Part shown: one piece after another, positions 6,182-12,165 of the stretch
Layout of the letters: each line of letters opens with the position of its first letter
Position numbering within the stretch: the stretch's first letter is position 1
DNA from: Dialister sp. UBA734
Lineage (GTDB): Bacteria > Bacillota > Negativicutes > Veillonellales > Dialisteraceae
Length of the DNA: 12,190 bases
Assembly (NCBI GenBank): GCA_002297935.1
Contig: DBLC01000075.1
Span: forward strand, 10,191 to 22,380
Reading direction: 5' to 3'
Notes under the pieces: generated by a model
What the model saw: only the letters and a program-made list of their open reading frames with translations
The model's database searches: none
Told to the model about the DNA's origin: nothing
Program-made: the position numbers and the translations under genes

Positions 6182-6745
6182 ATGAAAACAATCGGAATTC
6201 TTGCTCTCCAGGGGGCATTTATCGAGCATGAAAACATGCTGAAGGCCCTGGGCGCGTCTTGTATAGAAATACGAAATTTGAAAGATTTGGAGACCCCCAT
6301 CGATGGACTCGTTCTTCCTGGCGGTGAAAGTACCGTGCAGGGGAAATTGCTCCAAGAGGAAGGGCTATTTACACCACTGAAAGAAAAAATCGAAGTGGGG
6401 CTGCCCGTTCTGGCTACCTGCGCCGGCATGATTCTTTTGGCACAGCATTTGGAAAATGATCCCCACACCTACTTCGGCACCCTGCCGGTGACGGTCCGCC
6501 GCAACGCCTACGGCCGCCAACTGGGGAGTTTCATCACCACCACCCCAGTCAAAGGAATCGGCGACATGCAGATGAATTTCATCCGGGCTCCCTTTATTTC
6601 TAAGGCCGCTCCTGCCGTGGATATCCTAAGTACCGTAGATGACCATATCGTGGCCGTCCGCTATGGAAAACAGATTGCGTTGTCGTTCCATCCGGAAGTG
6701 GGGGATGATAAGCGGGTGCACGAGTATTTCCTCTCGTTGTGCTGA
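6182..6745 (+). CDS. pdxT: Pyridoxal 5'-phosphate synthase, glutaminase subunit PdxT
   Basis: PdxT is a class I glutamine amidotransferase that hydrolyses glutamine and channels the ammonia to PdxS. The 187-residue product is of normal length. The N-terminal IGILALQGAF strand, the PGGEST motif (46-51), the nucleophile Cys80 in LATCAGMILLA and the His170/Glu172 pair in SFHPEVGDD complete the catalytic triad. ATG is preceded by GAAAGG at 6-7 nt. The stop codon is 5 bp from a 9-bp repeat array. Separation from pdxS by a terminator-like hairpin and repeats suggests its own promoter or read-through transcription. Confidence 0.97.
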   Translation: MKTIGILALQGAFIEHENMLKALGASCIEIRNLKDLETPIDGLVLPGGESTVQGKLLQEEGLFTPLKEKIEVGLPVLATCAGMILLAQHLENDPHTYFGTLPVTVRRNAYGRQLGSFITTTPVKGIGDMQMNFIRAPFISKAAPAVDILSTVDDHIVAVRYGKQIALSFHPEVGDDKRVHEYFLSLC

Positions 6746-6750
6746 TTCAA

Positions 6751-6795
6751 GTTACTCAGGTTGCTCAGGATTCTCAAGTTTCTCAGGTTCCTGAA
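6751..6795. repeat. 9-bp unit array 3' of pdxT
   Basis: Five tandem nonamers (GTTACTCAG, GTTGCTCAG, GATTCTCAA, GTTTCTCAG, GTTCCTGAA) match the left arm of the array at 3831 and the array at 11364. There is no inverted arm here. Confidence 0.75.
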
Positions 6796-6799
6796 TGAG

Positions 6800-7270
6800 A
6801 TGTTATCATCTTACGCATCACAAAAAGGTACAGTTTCCGCCTTTGTTTATGACTTCTATGAAGAGAGACCAGGGAATCAGGCACCAGCACATTTCACGGT
6901 TCATGTCGAAGAATTCGGCTAAACTTCGTGCTACGGTTTGTCGTCCAAGAGAATCCAGCATAGCTCAGTCAGTAATTAGCGGTTACTGTACCTATTTGAT
7001 TGTATTGCATTCTCACCATGTGGCCACTCTGGTGAGGGACATCGGAAATACATTGTCCGGATATCCACGTTCCCTTTTCCGCCGCCCCACTTTTTCTTCT
7101 CCGCGAATTGATATATAAAGGAAAAGCAGGTTGGAAAGAAAAAGTTCCGTTTGCAAGGACCTTATATTTCTTCCTTCCGATTATAATATCGGAGAAATTT
7201 TCATTTTTACACGTTTTTTTTAATTTTTCCAGCAGTATTTGGCTTTATTGAACCATGGCAAGTAGTAGAG
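6800..7270. other. Gene-free stretch between pdxT and the candidate small RNA
   Basis: Open frames here (for example 6798-7118 plus, and a 47-codon minus-strand frame ending near 6830) lack a ribosome binding site, recognisable motifs or sensible composition. A short dyad TCCGAT/ATCGGA around TATAAT is at about 7177-7194, and T-rich runs fill 7195-7230. Nothing else is supported. Confidence 0.5.
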
Positions 7271-7277
7271 AAATTTC

Positions 7278-7306
7278 TTGCTTTTTCTCTTTTCTTGTCA
7301 TACAAT
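7278..7306 (+). promoter_or_regulatory. Candidate promoter of a small RNA
   Basis: TTGCTT (7278-7283) and TACAAT (7301-7306) are separated by exactly 17 bp, with a T-rich spacer. It points at a strong hairpin terminator about 60 bp further on and at no gene. Confidence 0.4.
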
Positions 7307-7312
7307 ACAGAT

Positions 7313-7404
7313 AGAAAAAGGTGCTGTCCGACAAACGGTTAAGCCCCTAAGTTATGTAAGCAGAAAACCGCCAGACTTTGCTAGGGAGAGGCGGTTTTTC
7401 TGCG
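7313..7404 (+). ncRNA. Candidate ~90-nt small RNA (unknown)
   Basis: The segment lies between a sigma-70-like promoter and a stable terminator hairpin and has no open frame with a ribosome binding site. Single-stranded parts would include GTGCTGTCCGACAAACGG and TAAGCCCCTAAGTTATG. No known RNA family is recognised. An alternative is a relic of an insertion sequence end, since GCTGTCCGACA-type sequence also resembles some transposon termini. Without expression data this is tentative. Confidence 0.3.
7360..7403 (+). terminator. Strong hairpin terminator, probably bidirectional
   Basis: GCAGAAAACCGCC (7360-7372) pairs with GGCGGTTTTTCTGC (7390-7403) with a single bulge and a 17-nt loop. A and T runs inside both arms allow termination in either direction. 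Confidence 0.6.
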
Positions 7405-7451
7405 TATTATAAAGTGAACCGATTCTTTAAGCCCTTACCGCTTCTGCTGCT

Positions 7452-7530
7452 GAGATTTCTCCACTCAGGGGCGCATCTCATTTCAAACCATCTATACCAT
7501 TAAGCACAAATATGATCGGTCGAAATGACG
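7452..7530. repeat. Diverged REP-like repeat
   Basis: GAGATTTCTCCACTC (7452) and GCACAAAT...GATCGGTCGAAATGACG (7504-7530) match the right arm of the large inverted repeat at 11775-11854, with the middle altered. Hairpins of the type GGTCGAAATGAC/GGAGAAATC are widespread extragenic repeats in gut bacteria. Confidence 0.6.
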
Positions 7531-7546
7531 GTGGAGCTGATATGGA

Positions 7547-7812
7547 TTGATTCAGTTGGTATGTAAGAGGCTTAGCAAAAGGTTATTATTCTACAGACTG
7601 CGATTGTTCAACAAAATAAAAATACCGTTAGCGGCTGGGTTAAAAAGGTTATGACTATGGATGAAAATAACCTTTTATAACCCAGATGCTAACGGTATTT
7701 TTACTATGTATAATAATGGAAGTTAGCAGGATAATAACCGTTTTCCAAATCGTTTATCCACCAACTGAATCAAGCGATATCAGTAGAGTAATAACCTTCT
7801 ATCCCAGCGAAG
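7547..7812. repeat. 57-bp unit array with central hairpin, 3' of the secreted gene pair
   Basis: Outer arms TTGATTCAGTTGG (7547-7559) and CCAACTGAATCAA (7761-7773) are perfect inverted copies. Left core AAAAGGTTATTATTCTACAG (7578) sits 66 bp from the inner GGTTAT at 7647. On the right, ATAACC occurs at 7667, 7734 and 7791 (67 and 57 bp apart). The right edge touches the stop codon of the gene at 7813. Confidence 0.8.
7618..7702. terminator. Central hairpin of the array, bidirectional terminator-like
   Basis: Arms 7618-7652 and 7667-7702 pair over about 35 bp: AAAAATACCGTTAGC with GCTAACGGTATTTTT and GGTTAAAAAGGTTAT with ATAACCTTTTATAACC. The loop is about 14 nt. A and T runs at the outer ends suit termination from both sides, here between the plus-strand pdxT/small RNA region and the minus-strand secreted genes. 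Confidence 0.65.
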
Positions 7813-8541
7813 TCACCGCATAATTTCCAAAGCGGTCCTATCAATTTCTTCCCGACTATTATCCAGTCCGGTCATCATCAGGAACCGGTAGGCATCGTCC
7901 CGTTTGGCGGCCACGCCGCGGATGTAGAGGGGGAGCATCCAACCGTCCACCATGACCAGGGAGCGGACGGAGAAGGCGTAGGTGTCTTTCATGGATTTTA
8001 CTTTATGAAGCTGTTCCACCTGTTTCATGTCCACGGCAAGCAAATCATAAGGAAGGAGCTGTCCGGTTATCGTGCGGGCGCTGGAAGAGGTTTTCAGAAA
8101 TATTTCATTCAAGATATTTTCCGAATTCATGAGCGCCATGTTGAAGGAGAGCATTTTCTTTCCCGCTTCCTGGGTATACCCACCGGGGAGAAACATGCCT
8201 CCGAAGTCAGCGTCCGCTTCCTTGCCTTTCATTTCTACTCCCACTGCCAAGGCCGGTATGTCGGCTTTTTTTTGATGGATCGTCAGCACCCCTGCATACT
8301 GGTGATTCGGTGGTACCATGGGCAAAGACAGGGGCTGGTAGGATACATGTTTCGTCCACTGTCTCTGGGGAAGAAACGGTTTTGATTCCCCAGAAGGAAG
8401 CCAAGCGGCCACATCATAGAGAGATTCTGTCTGGATGTCTGTCCCGCTTCCCGCCGGAAGAGGCAAAGAGGTCGCCAGGGCAGGAGACACGGTTCCCAAA
8501 AGCAACACAGCGGCCATGGACATGCCATATTTCATTTTCAT
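7813..8541 (-). CDS. Secreted protein of unknown function, second of a paralogous pair
   Basis: The 242-residue product is not recognised as a named family. It has a clear signal peptide: MKMKYG, a hydrophobic core to about residue 19, and a likely cleavage after PALA (residue 23), so the mature protein is periplasmic or exported. There are no cysteines in the mature part and no enzymatic motif that I can see. Near the C-terminus GWMLPLYIRGV matches GFLLPLYVKGI of the upstream gene, followed in both by an (A)KR/KEE turn and an aromatic-rich strand, which marks the two as diverged paralogues. The ATG overlaps the upstream stop (ATGA), with AAGGTG 8 nt upstream, so translation is probably coupled. 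The gene ends at the edge of a 57-bp repeat array. Confidence 0.85.
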   Translation of the reverse strand: MKMKYGMSMAAVLLLGTVSPALATSLPLPAGSGTDIQTESLYDVAAWLPSGESKPFLPQRQWTKHVSYQPLSLPMVPPNHQYAGVLTIHQKKADIPALAVGVEMKGKEADADFGGMFLPGGYTQEAGKKMLSFNMALMNSENILNEIFLKTSSSARTITGQLLPYDLLAVDMKQVEQLHKVKSMKDTYAFSVRSLVMVDGWMLPLYIRGVAAKRDDAYRFLMMTGLDNSREEIDRTALEIMR

Positions 8542-9266
8542 TTTTTTACACCTTGCAAAGCTGTATCAAAGAAAGTAGACAAATACTGCCCCGACACTTG
8601 GTCTGCTGTAAACAGCGTGTAGGTGGTCTGTCCCTCTTCCTTCATGAGGATCCCCTTCACATACAAAGGAAGCAAAAAACCATTTTTATTGAGCACCAGC
8701 TTCGCATCTGCCATGCGGTAAGTCACGCCTGCTTTGGATGTTTTTTCTGTCCAATCGGAATGGCTGGCAATTTCTACTTTGCCATGGCAAGCTGCCAAGA
8801 GGGACGCCACCAATGGATTTTCCTCCGTAGCGGCAGTTTCTTTATTTCCTTCCGCCGCTTTCTGGTACGATTTCAATTTCGCCATATCGCTGTCCGATAC
8901 GGTAAGAGACAGCACCATGCCCTGGTAGTACGTATCATTGGCAGCAGCCCGCACCTGGTACACCTTGGCCTGTTTCAGAATGCCTGCTGCTACCGTGGAG
9001 AAATCTTTGGCCTGGGTGGAATCTTCAGGAAATACTTTCTCTTCCACTAAGACCTTCTCGATGGACTGCTCCGGTTTCCCTTCCACCAGCCAATCGTGAA
9101 TCTGACTTCCGAAGAAGGAACGTTCTCCATCATATACACTGACCTGGCTTCCCATATCCAACGCTTTGCCATCGGCCAAAGTCAACAGATCCGCCTGGGC
9201 CACCATAGTCCCCATCAAGCAAGACGCGGTCAAAGCCGAAACCGCCAGCCACTTTTTGAGTTTCAT
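8538..9266 (-). CDS. Secreted protein of unknown function, first of a paralogous pair
   Basis: The product has 242 residues from the ATG at 9266, the same length as its downstream neighbour. An in-frame ATG four codons earlier abuts its own AAGGA with no spacing, so the MKLKKW start, with GGTGAT at 5 nt, is preferred. The signal peptide MKLKKWLAVSALTASCL...AQA is likely cut after residue 25; Cys16 does not sit in a canonical lipobox. The mature part is rich in Asp, Glu, Lys and Ala, with TYYQGMVLSLTVSDSDM mid-protein and the shared GFLLPLYVKGI motif near the end. It is transcribed first, from an extended -10 promoter upstream, and overlaps the next gene by 4 bp. No function can be assigned. 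Confidence 0.85.
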   Translation of the reverse strand: MKLKKWLAVSALTASCLMGTMVAQADLLTLADGKALDMGSQVSVYDGERSFFGSQIHDWLVEGKPEQSIEKVLVEEKVFPEDSTQAKDFSTVAAGILKQAKVYQVRAAANDTYYQGMVLSLTVSDSDMAKLKSYQKAAEGNKETAATEENPLVASLLAACHGKVEIASHSDWTEKTSKAGVTYRMADAKLVLNKNGFLLPLYVKGILMKEEGQTTYTLFTADQVSGQYLSTFFDTALQGVKK

Positions 9267-9314
9267 ATATATCACCATTCCTTTTGATTTACGCCTTATG
9301 ATATCATTAGTCTT

Positions 9315-9323
9315 ATTATACCA
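9315..9323 (-). promoter_or_regulatory. Extended -10 promoter of the secreted gene pair
   Basis: On the minus strand this reads TGGTATAAT, a perfect -10 with the TG extension, about 50 bp upstream of the start codon. No good -35 is seen, which extended -10 promoters tolerate. The -35 position lies inside a 57-bp repeat unit (9329 onward). Confidence 0.6.
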
Positions 9324-9328
9324 TTTTT

Positions 9329-9655
9329 AGGTTATTTATTCTGCTGATTTCTTTATAGCCACTAAGCATGTAATTCTTCTAGCCTCAAGGTTATTATTCT
9401 ACAGATTTCAATAACTCCAAAAAGCAGAAAACGCTAGCACCAAGGTTATATAGGGTTAAATACATAACCTTTTATAACCTCGATGCTAGCGTTATTTGGA
9501 TATTTTTAATCAACGGACATCTGCAGAATGATACCCCATTACCAAGCCATTTGCATGACTAATGATCGCAAATGAAATCGGCAGAATAATAACCTTTTGA
9601 CAAGCTATTTACCTGACAAATGACAGCAATGAAATCAGCAGAGTCATACCCTATT
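9329..9655. repeat. 57-bp unit array with central hairpin between pncB and the secreted pair
   Basis: Left cores GGTTAT at 9330, 9389 and 9444 are spaced 59 and 55 bp; right cores are at 9464 (ATAACC), 9531 (ATACCC), 9589 (ATAACC) and 9646 (ATACCC), spaced 67, 58 and 57 bp. The central hairpin pairs ACGCTAGC (about 9430-9438) with GCTAGCGT (about 9484-9492) plus AGGTTAT/ATAACCT tracts. The pncB stop codon (9651) lies inside the last unit. The most complete array in the window. Confidence 0.82.
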
Positions 9656-11093
9656 TTTTAAGGTCTTCTTCGATAATTTCGCTCTTCAATGTCTGCAGCT
9701 GATCCGACAGGTTCACTTCCATGATGTTTGGATTCAGGAGTCGGGTATATTCCGGCCAGAGGGTTTCCATCTGCTGGTTCGCATAGGCAATGGTTTCTGA
9801 AAGGGTCGGAAGAGGCAACCCTTTGCCATCTTTCATGACCGGTTTCAGCATTTCTTCGCACACATAGGTGCCTGCTTTCAATTCCTTCTTACGCCATTTA
9901 GCCGATTCGGTGACCAAGGTGTAATCGCCCCCATCGGGCATTGCTTCGCTGGACAGGCACACCAAATCGGTGATCATCTTGCCATTGCTCTTTTTATAGA
10001 AACGGCGCACTTCCTTGATGCCCGGATTGGTCATTTTTGCCACATCATTGGAAATCTTCATCACCGGCTCAAAGGTGCCATTCTTTTCGCGGGCACACAT
10101 TTTGAACACGCCGCCCAGCGCAGAGGTCCCATCGGCGGTGATAATCTTTGTTCCTACCCCCCAGCTGGTAACGGTGCAACCCTGTTCCTTTAAAGACTGA
10201 ATCAAGTATTCATCCAAATCATTGGATCCGGAAATAATGGCGTCCGGGAAGCCCGCTTCGGTGAACATTCTCTTCGCTTCTTTGGACAAATAACCCAAAT
10301 CACCGCTGTCGATACGGATGCCGTATACCTTTGGCAGCTGTCCCTTGGCTTTCAATTCGCTGAAAATCTGAATCGCATCGGGCACGCCCATTTCCAGCAC
10401 ATTGTACGTATCGGCCAGGAGAATCAAATTGTTATGATACTGCTTCACATATTCTTCAAAGGCTTCCAATTCGGTGTCAAAACTCATAATCCAGCTGTGC
10501 GCCATGGTACCTAAAACCGGAATGCCGAACAATTTTCCGGCTTCCACATTGGAAGTACCATTGAAGCCGCCAATCATAGCGGCCCGAGCACCCCAAAGAC
10601 CAGCGGAATGTCCCTGGGCCCGGCGCAGACCGAATTCCATCAGTGCATCCTTCGGTGCCACCGTGCGCACACGGCGTGCTTTGGTAGCAATGAGGCTTTC
10701 ATGGTTCATAATCATGGAAAGTCCCGTTTCAATCAGCATGGCCTCCGTGGTGGTGCCATGGAAACGAAGCAGCAATTCTCCAGGAAATGCCACGGTGCCT
10801 TCCGGCATGGCATAAATATCGCCGGTGAAATGGAAATCAGAAAGATAATCCAAAAACTCCGGATAAAAAATCCCAAGTCCCCGGAGATAGTCGATATCTT
10901 CCTTGCTGAACCGGAAATTTTCCACAAAATCCACCAAATGAGCCACCCCGGCTACCACGGTGTAACCACCGTTGAATGGATTCTTCCGATAGAAGCGATC
11001 AAACACAACCTTTCTCTCATGCATGCCCTTCTTGAAAAGCGCATTGGCCATAGTCAGCTGGTATAAATCTGTAATGAGTCCATTAGCAGACAT
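9651..11093 (-). CDS. pncB: Nicotinate phosphoribosyltransferase
   Basis: The enzyme converts nicotinate and PRPP to nicotinate mononucleotide in the Preiss-Handler NAD salvage pathway, in the cytoplasm. The 480-residue product matches the usual length of the bacterial enzyme. Visible motifs are SANGLITDLYQLTMANA at the N-terminus, FDRFYRKNPFNGGY (31-44), NHESLIATKARR (130-141), GFNGTSNVEAGKLFGIPVLG (176-195) with MAHSW and its family-conserved His, LADTYNV (226-232), RIDSGDL (260-266) and SGSNDLDE (288-295), the phosphoribosyltransferase phosphate region. The start at 11093 has GGAGG at 7 nt; an upstream TTG in the same frame lies before this site and is rejected. A long leader carries two hairpins and an operator-like palindrome. 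Confidence 0.95.
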   Translation of the reverse strand: MSANGLITDLYQLTMANALFKKGMHERKVVFDRFYRKNPFNGGYTVVAGVAHLVDFVENFRFSKEDIDYLRGLGIFYPEFLDYLSDFHFTGDIYAMPEGTVAFPGELLLRFHGTTTEAMLIETGLSMIMNHESLIATKARRVRTVAPKDALMEFGLRRAQGHSAGLWGARAAMIGGFNGTSNVEAGKLFGIPVLGTMAHSWIMSFDTELEAFEEYVKQYHNNLILLADTYNVLEMGVPDAIQIFSELKAKGQLPKVYGIRIDSGDLGYLSKEAKRMFTEAGFPDAIISGSNDLDEYLIQSLKEQGCTVTSWGVGTKIITADGTSALGGVFKMCAREKNGTFEPVMKISNDVAKMTNPGIKEVRRFYKKSNGKMITDLVCLSSEAMPDGGDYTLVTESAKWRKKELKAGTYVCEEMLKPVMKDGKGLPLPTLSETIAYANQQMETLWPEYTRLLNPNIMEVNLSDQLQTLKSEIIEEDLKK

Positions 11094-11113
11094 CGTAATT
11101 CCTCCCAATGAGG

Positions 11114-11186
11114 GTCACTAGTAACTCGTGACTAGTGACTAGGAAAAATCCCAGTCATCAGTCACGAGTCTACCAGTCACCTAATA
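11114..11186. repeat. Heptamer palindrome in the pncB leader
   Basis: The left arm (GGTCACTAGTAACTCGTGAC) and right arm (CAGTCATCAGTCACGAGTCT) are made of 7-bp units around a GGAAAAATCC centre. Read as reverse complement it aligns with 2159-2241 including the TATTAGG end. It stops about 5 bp before the pncB ribosome binding site, so the RNA hairpin would abut it. Confidence 0.7.
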
Positions 11187-11226
11187 AAATAGAGGGGCAT
11201 AAAAGAAATACTCCTCATGCCTCCTC
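11181..11226 (-). terminator. Terminator-like hairpin in the pncB leader (possible attenuator)
   Basis: In the RNA, GAGGAGGCAT (11226-11217) pairs with ATGCCCCTC (11200-11192) with one bulge and a 16-nt loop, followed by TATTTTATT. It lies between the probable promoter and the gene, so it could act as a regulated terminator. No riboswitch class is recognised. Confidence 0.4.
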
Positions 11227-11239
11227 TTCCTGCTCTTGT

Positions 11240-11279
11240 ATTGTCAAGACAATAGTTATGTCTTTGATTGTAGAGTATA
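11240..11279 (-). promoter_or_regulatory. Candidate pncB promoter with downstream palindrome
   Basis: TGCTATACT on the minus strand (TATACT at 11279-11274) is an extended -10 box; the -35 is weak. About 20 bp downstream, ATTGTC/GACAAT (11240-11245/11248-11253) is a 6-bp dyad that could be an operator. A niacin-responsive NiaR-type repressor is a reasonable guess but its consensus was not confirmed. Confidence 0.42.
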
Positions 11280-11363
11280 GCACTTTGTAGAGAAAAAGGA
11301 TAGTGTTTATTTTTTTGTGGGGCTACGGTGGAGGCAATTGCGATGAATCATAAGTGCTAACAG

Positions 11364-11399
11364 GTTACTCAGGTCACTCAGGTTTCTCAGGTTTCTCGA
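11364..11399. repeat. 9-bp unit array
   Basis: Four tandem nonamers, GTTACTCAG, GTCACTCAG, GTTTCTCAG and GTTTCTCGA, are followed by AATG, just as at 3867-3879. Third site of this family in the window. Confidence 0.75.
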
Positions 11400-11437
11400 A
11401 TGTGCCTAGAGACGCTAACGGTATCATTTCCCTTTGA

Positions 11438-11503
11438 TCCCCTTCCGCTGGAAGGGGATAGGACTTGAGCGAAGCGAAAAGTCCAGGGGATAGCTCGCTC
11501 TAG
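11438..11503. repeat. REP-like double hairpin
   Basis: CCCCTTCC/GGAAGGGG forms one perfect stem and GGACTT/AAGTCC with GAGCGAAGCGA in its loop forms a second, followed by GGGGATAGCTCGCTCTAG. An inverted relative at 11986-12030 keeps the flanks and the first stem but lacks the second hairpin. Confidence 0.65.
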
Positions 11504-11610
11504 GGACATGAAAATCGTTTTCCCTCTATCGGTTTCGGCGTCTTCTCTAGCGGCTAGCATTATCTCTTCCGGAAAATACCACCATGTAATAGAAAGGTAT
11601 AAAAGCCTAG

Positions 11611-11854
11611 CGTCATTTCGACCGATGGGATTTGTGCTTGATGATTCCATAGAGCAGTCCGGTACTATGTTAGACAAAAGTGGAGAAATCCCAAAGCAGT
11701 AGCGGTAAAAGCACTAGCTGAACCCATCCCGTTACGGATTTATTCAGCTGGATGGAATTCCGCTAGAGGTTTTAGATTTCTCCACTTCTGTTCAACATAG
11801 TACCGGACTACTCTGCAGAGTCATTCTGCACAAATCCCATCGGTCGAAATGACG
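11611..11854. repeat. 80-bp arms of a large inverted repeat
   Basis: Left arm 11611-11690 (CGTCATTTCGACCGATGGGA ... GTGGAGAAATC) and right arm 11775-11854 (GATTTCTCCACTT ... CATCGGTCGAAATGACG) are inverted copies, differing mainly by a few substitutions and short indels near the middle, around an ~84-bp centre. AGTCCGGTACTATGTT is conserved inside both arms. The centre holds a shorter stem AGCTGAA/TTCAGCT. No transposase or open frame is associated. Further single REP units are at 12061-12088 and 7504-7530. Confidence 0.8.
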
Positions 11855-11897
11855 CCTATTTTTTATACCGTTTCTTTTATATCTTGGCAATGTCGGT

Positions 11898-11925
11898 GAG
11901 CGAGGTCCTACGGACCTATCATTGG
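11898..11925. repeat. REP hairpin, copy A
   Basis: GCGAGGTCC-TAC-GGACCTATCATTGG forms a short stem AGGTCC/GGACCT. It is repeated in inverse orientation at 12126-12151 with a changed but still complementary stem. Confidence 0.6.
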
Positions 11926-11985
11926 CATGTCATATCGCTATGGCTGGACGCCTAACCCCTATTTCTCATACAGTATGTCACATCG

Positions 11986-12030
11986 CTAGTGCGAGCTATC
12001 CCCCCTGCCCCCCTTCCTGAGGAAGGGGGT
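11986..12030. repeat. REP-like hairpin, shortened inverted relative of 11438-11503
   Basis: CTAGTGCGAGCTATCCCCCC is followed by the stem CCCCCTTCC/GGAAGGGGG. Compared with the copy at 11438-11503, the middle hairpin is missing. Confidence 0.6.
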
Positions 12031-12060
12031 AAATAGCAATGATACCTCTACCATCCATTC

Positions 12061-12088
12061 GCACAAATACGACCGGTCGAAATGACGC
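12061..12088. repeat. Single REP unit (GGTCGAAATGACG type)
   Basis: GCACAAATACGACCGGTCGAAATGACG matches the outer end of the right arm of the large inverted repeat and the unit at 7504-7530. Confidence 0.6.
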
Positions 12089-12125
12089 TACAGATTATAC
12101 CGCTAGAGTAAAACGGTCTTCCATA

Positions 12126-12165
12126 CCAATGATAGGCCCATCGGGCCTCGCCCCCATCGGGGCAA
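12126..12165. repeat. REP hairpin, copy B, with an adjoining second stem
   Basis: CCAATGATAGGCCCATCGGG then CCTCGC is the inverse of 11898-11925 with stem GGCCC/GGGCC. A second stem GCCCC/GGGGC follows directly at 12150-12163. Confidence 0.6.

Noticed and set aside
6830..6973. 47-codon minus-strand frame (MLDSLGRQTVARSLAEFF...)
   Set aside because: Short, no family recognised and no clear Shine-Dalgarno site; a remnant cannot be excluded but is not supported.
6955..6990. tRNA-like D-arm sequence (GCATAGCTCAGTCAGTAATTAG)
   Set aside because: No matching acceptor stem, anticodon arm or TTCRANNC T-loop follows at the right distance.
6798..7118. 107-codon plus-strand frame after pdxT
   Set aside because: No ribosome binding site, no recognisable motif, and its start runs out of the 9-bp repeat array. 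It looks like chance.
9329..9655. CRISPR array because of ~57-58 bp periodicity
   Set aside because: Repeats are degenerate, the whole unit is homologous (no unique spacers), the orientation flips at the centre and no cas gene is near.
11508..11702. 64-codon plus-strand frame in the REP cluster
   Set aside because: Half of it lies in an inverted-repeat arm; no ribosome binding site or motif.
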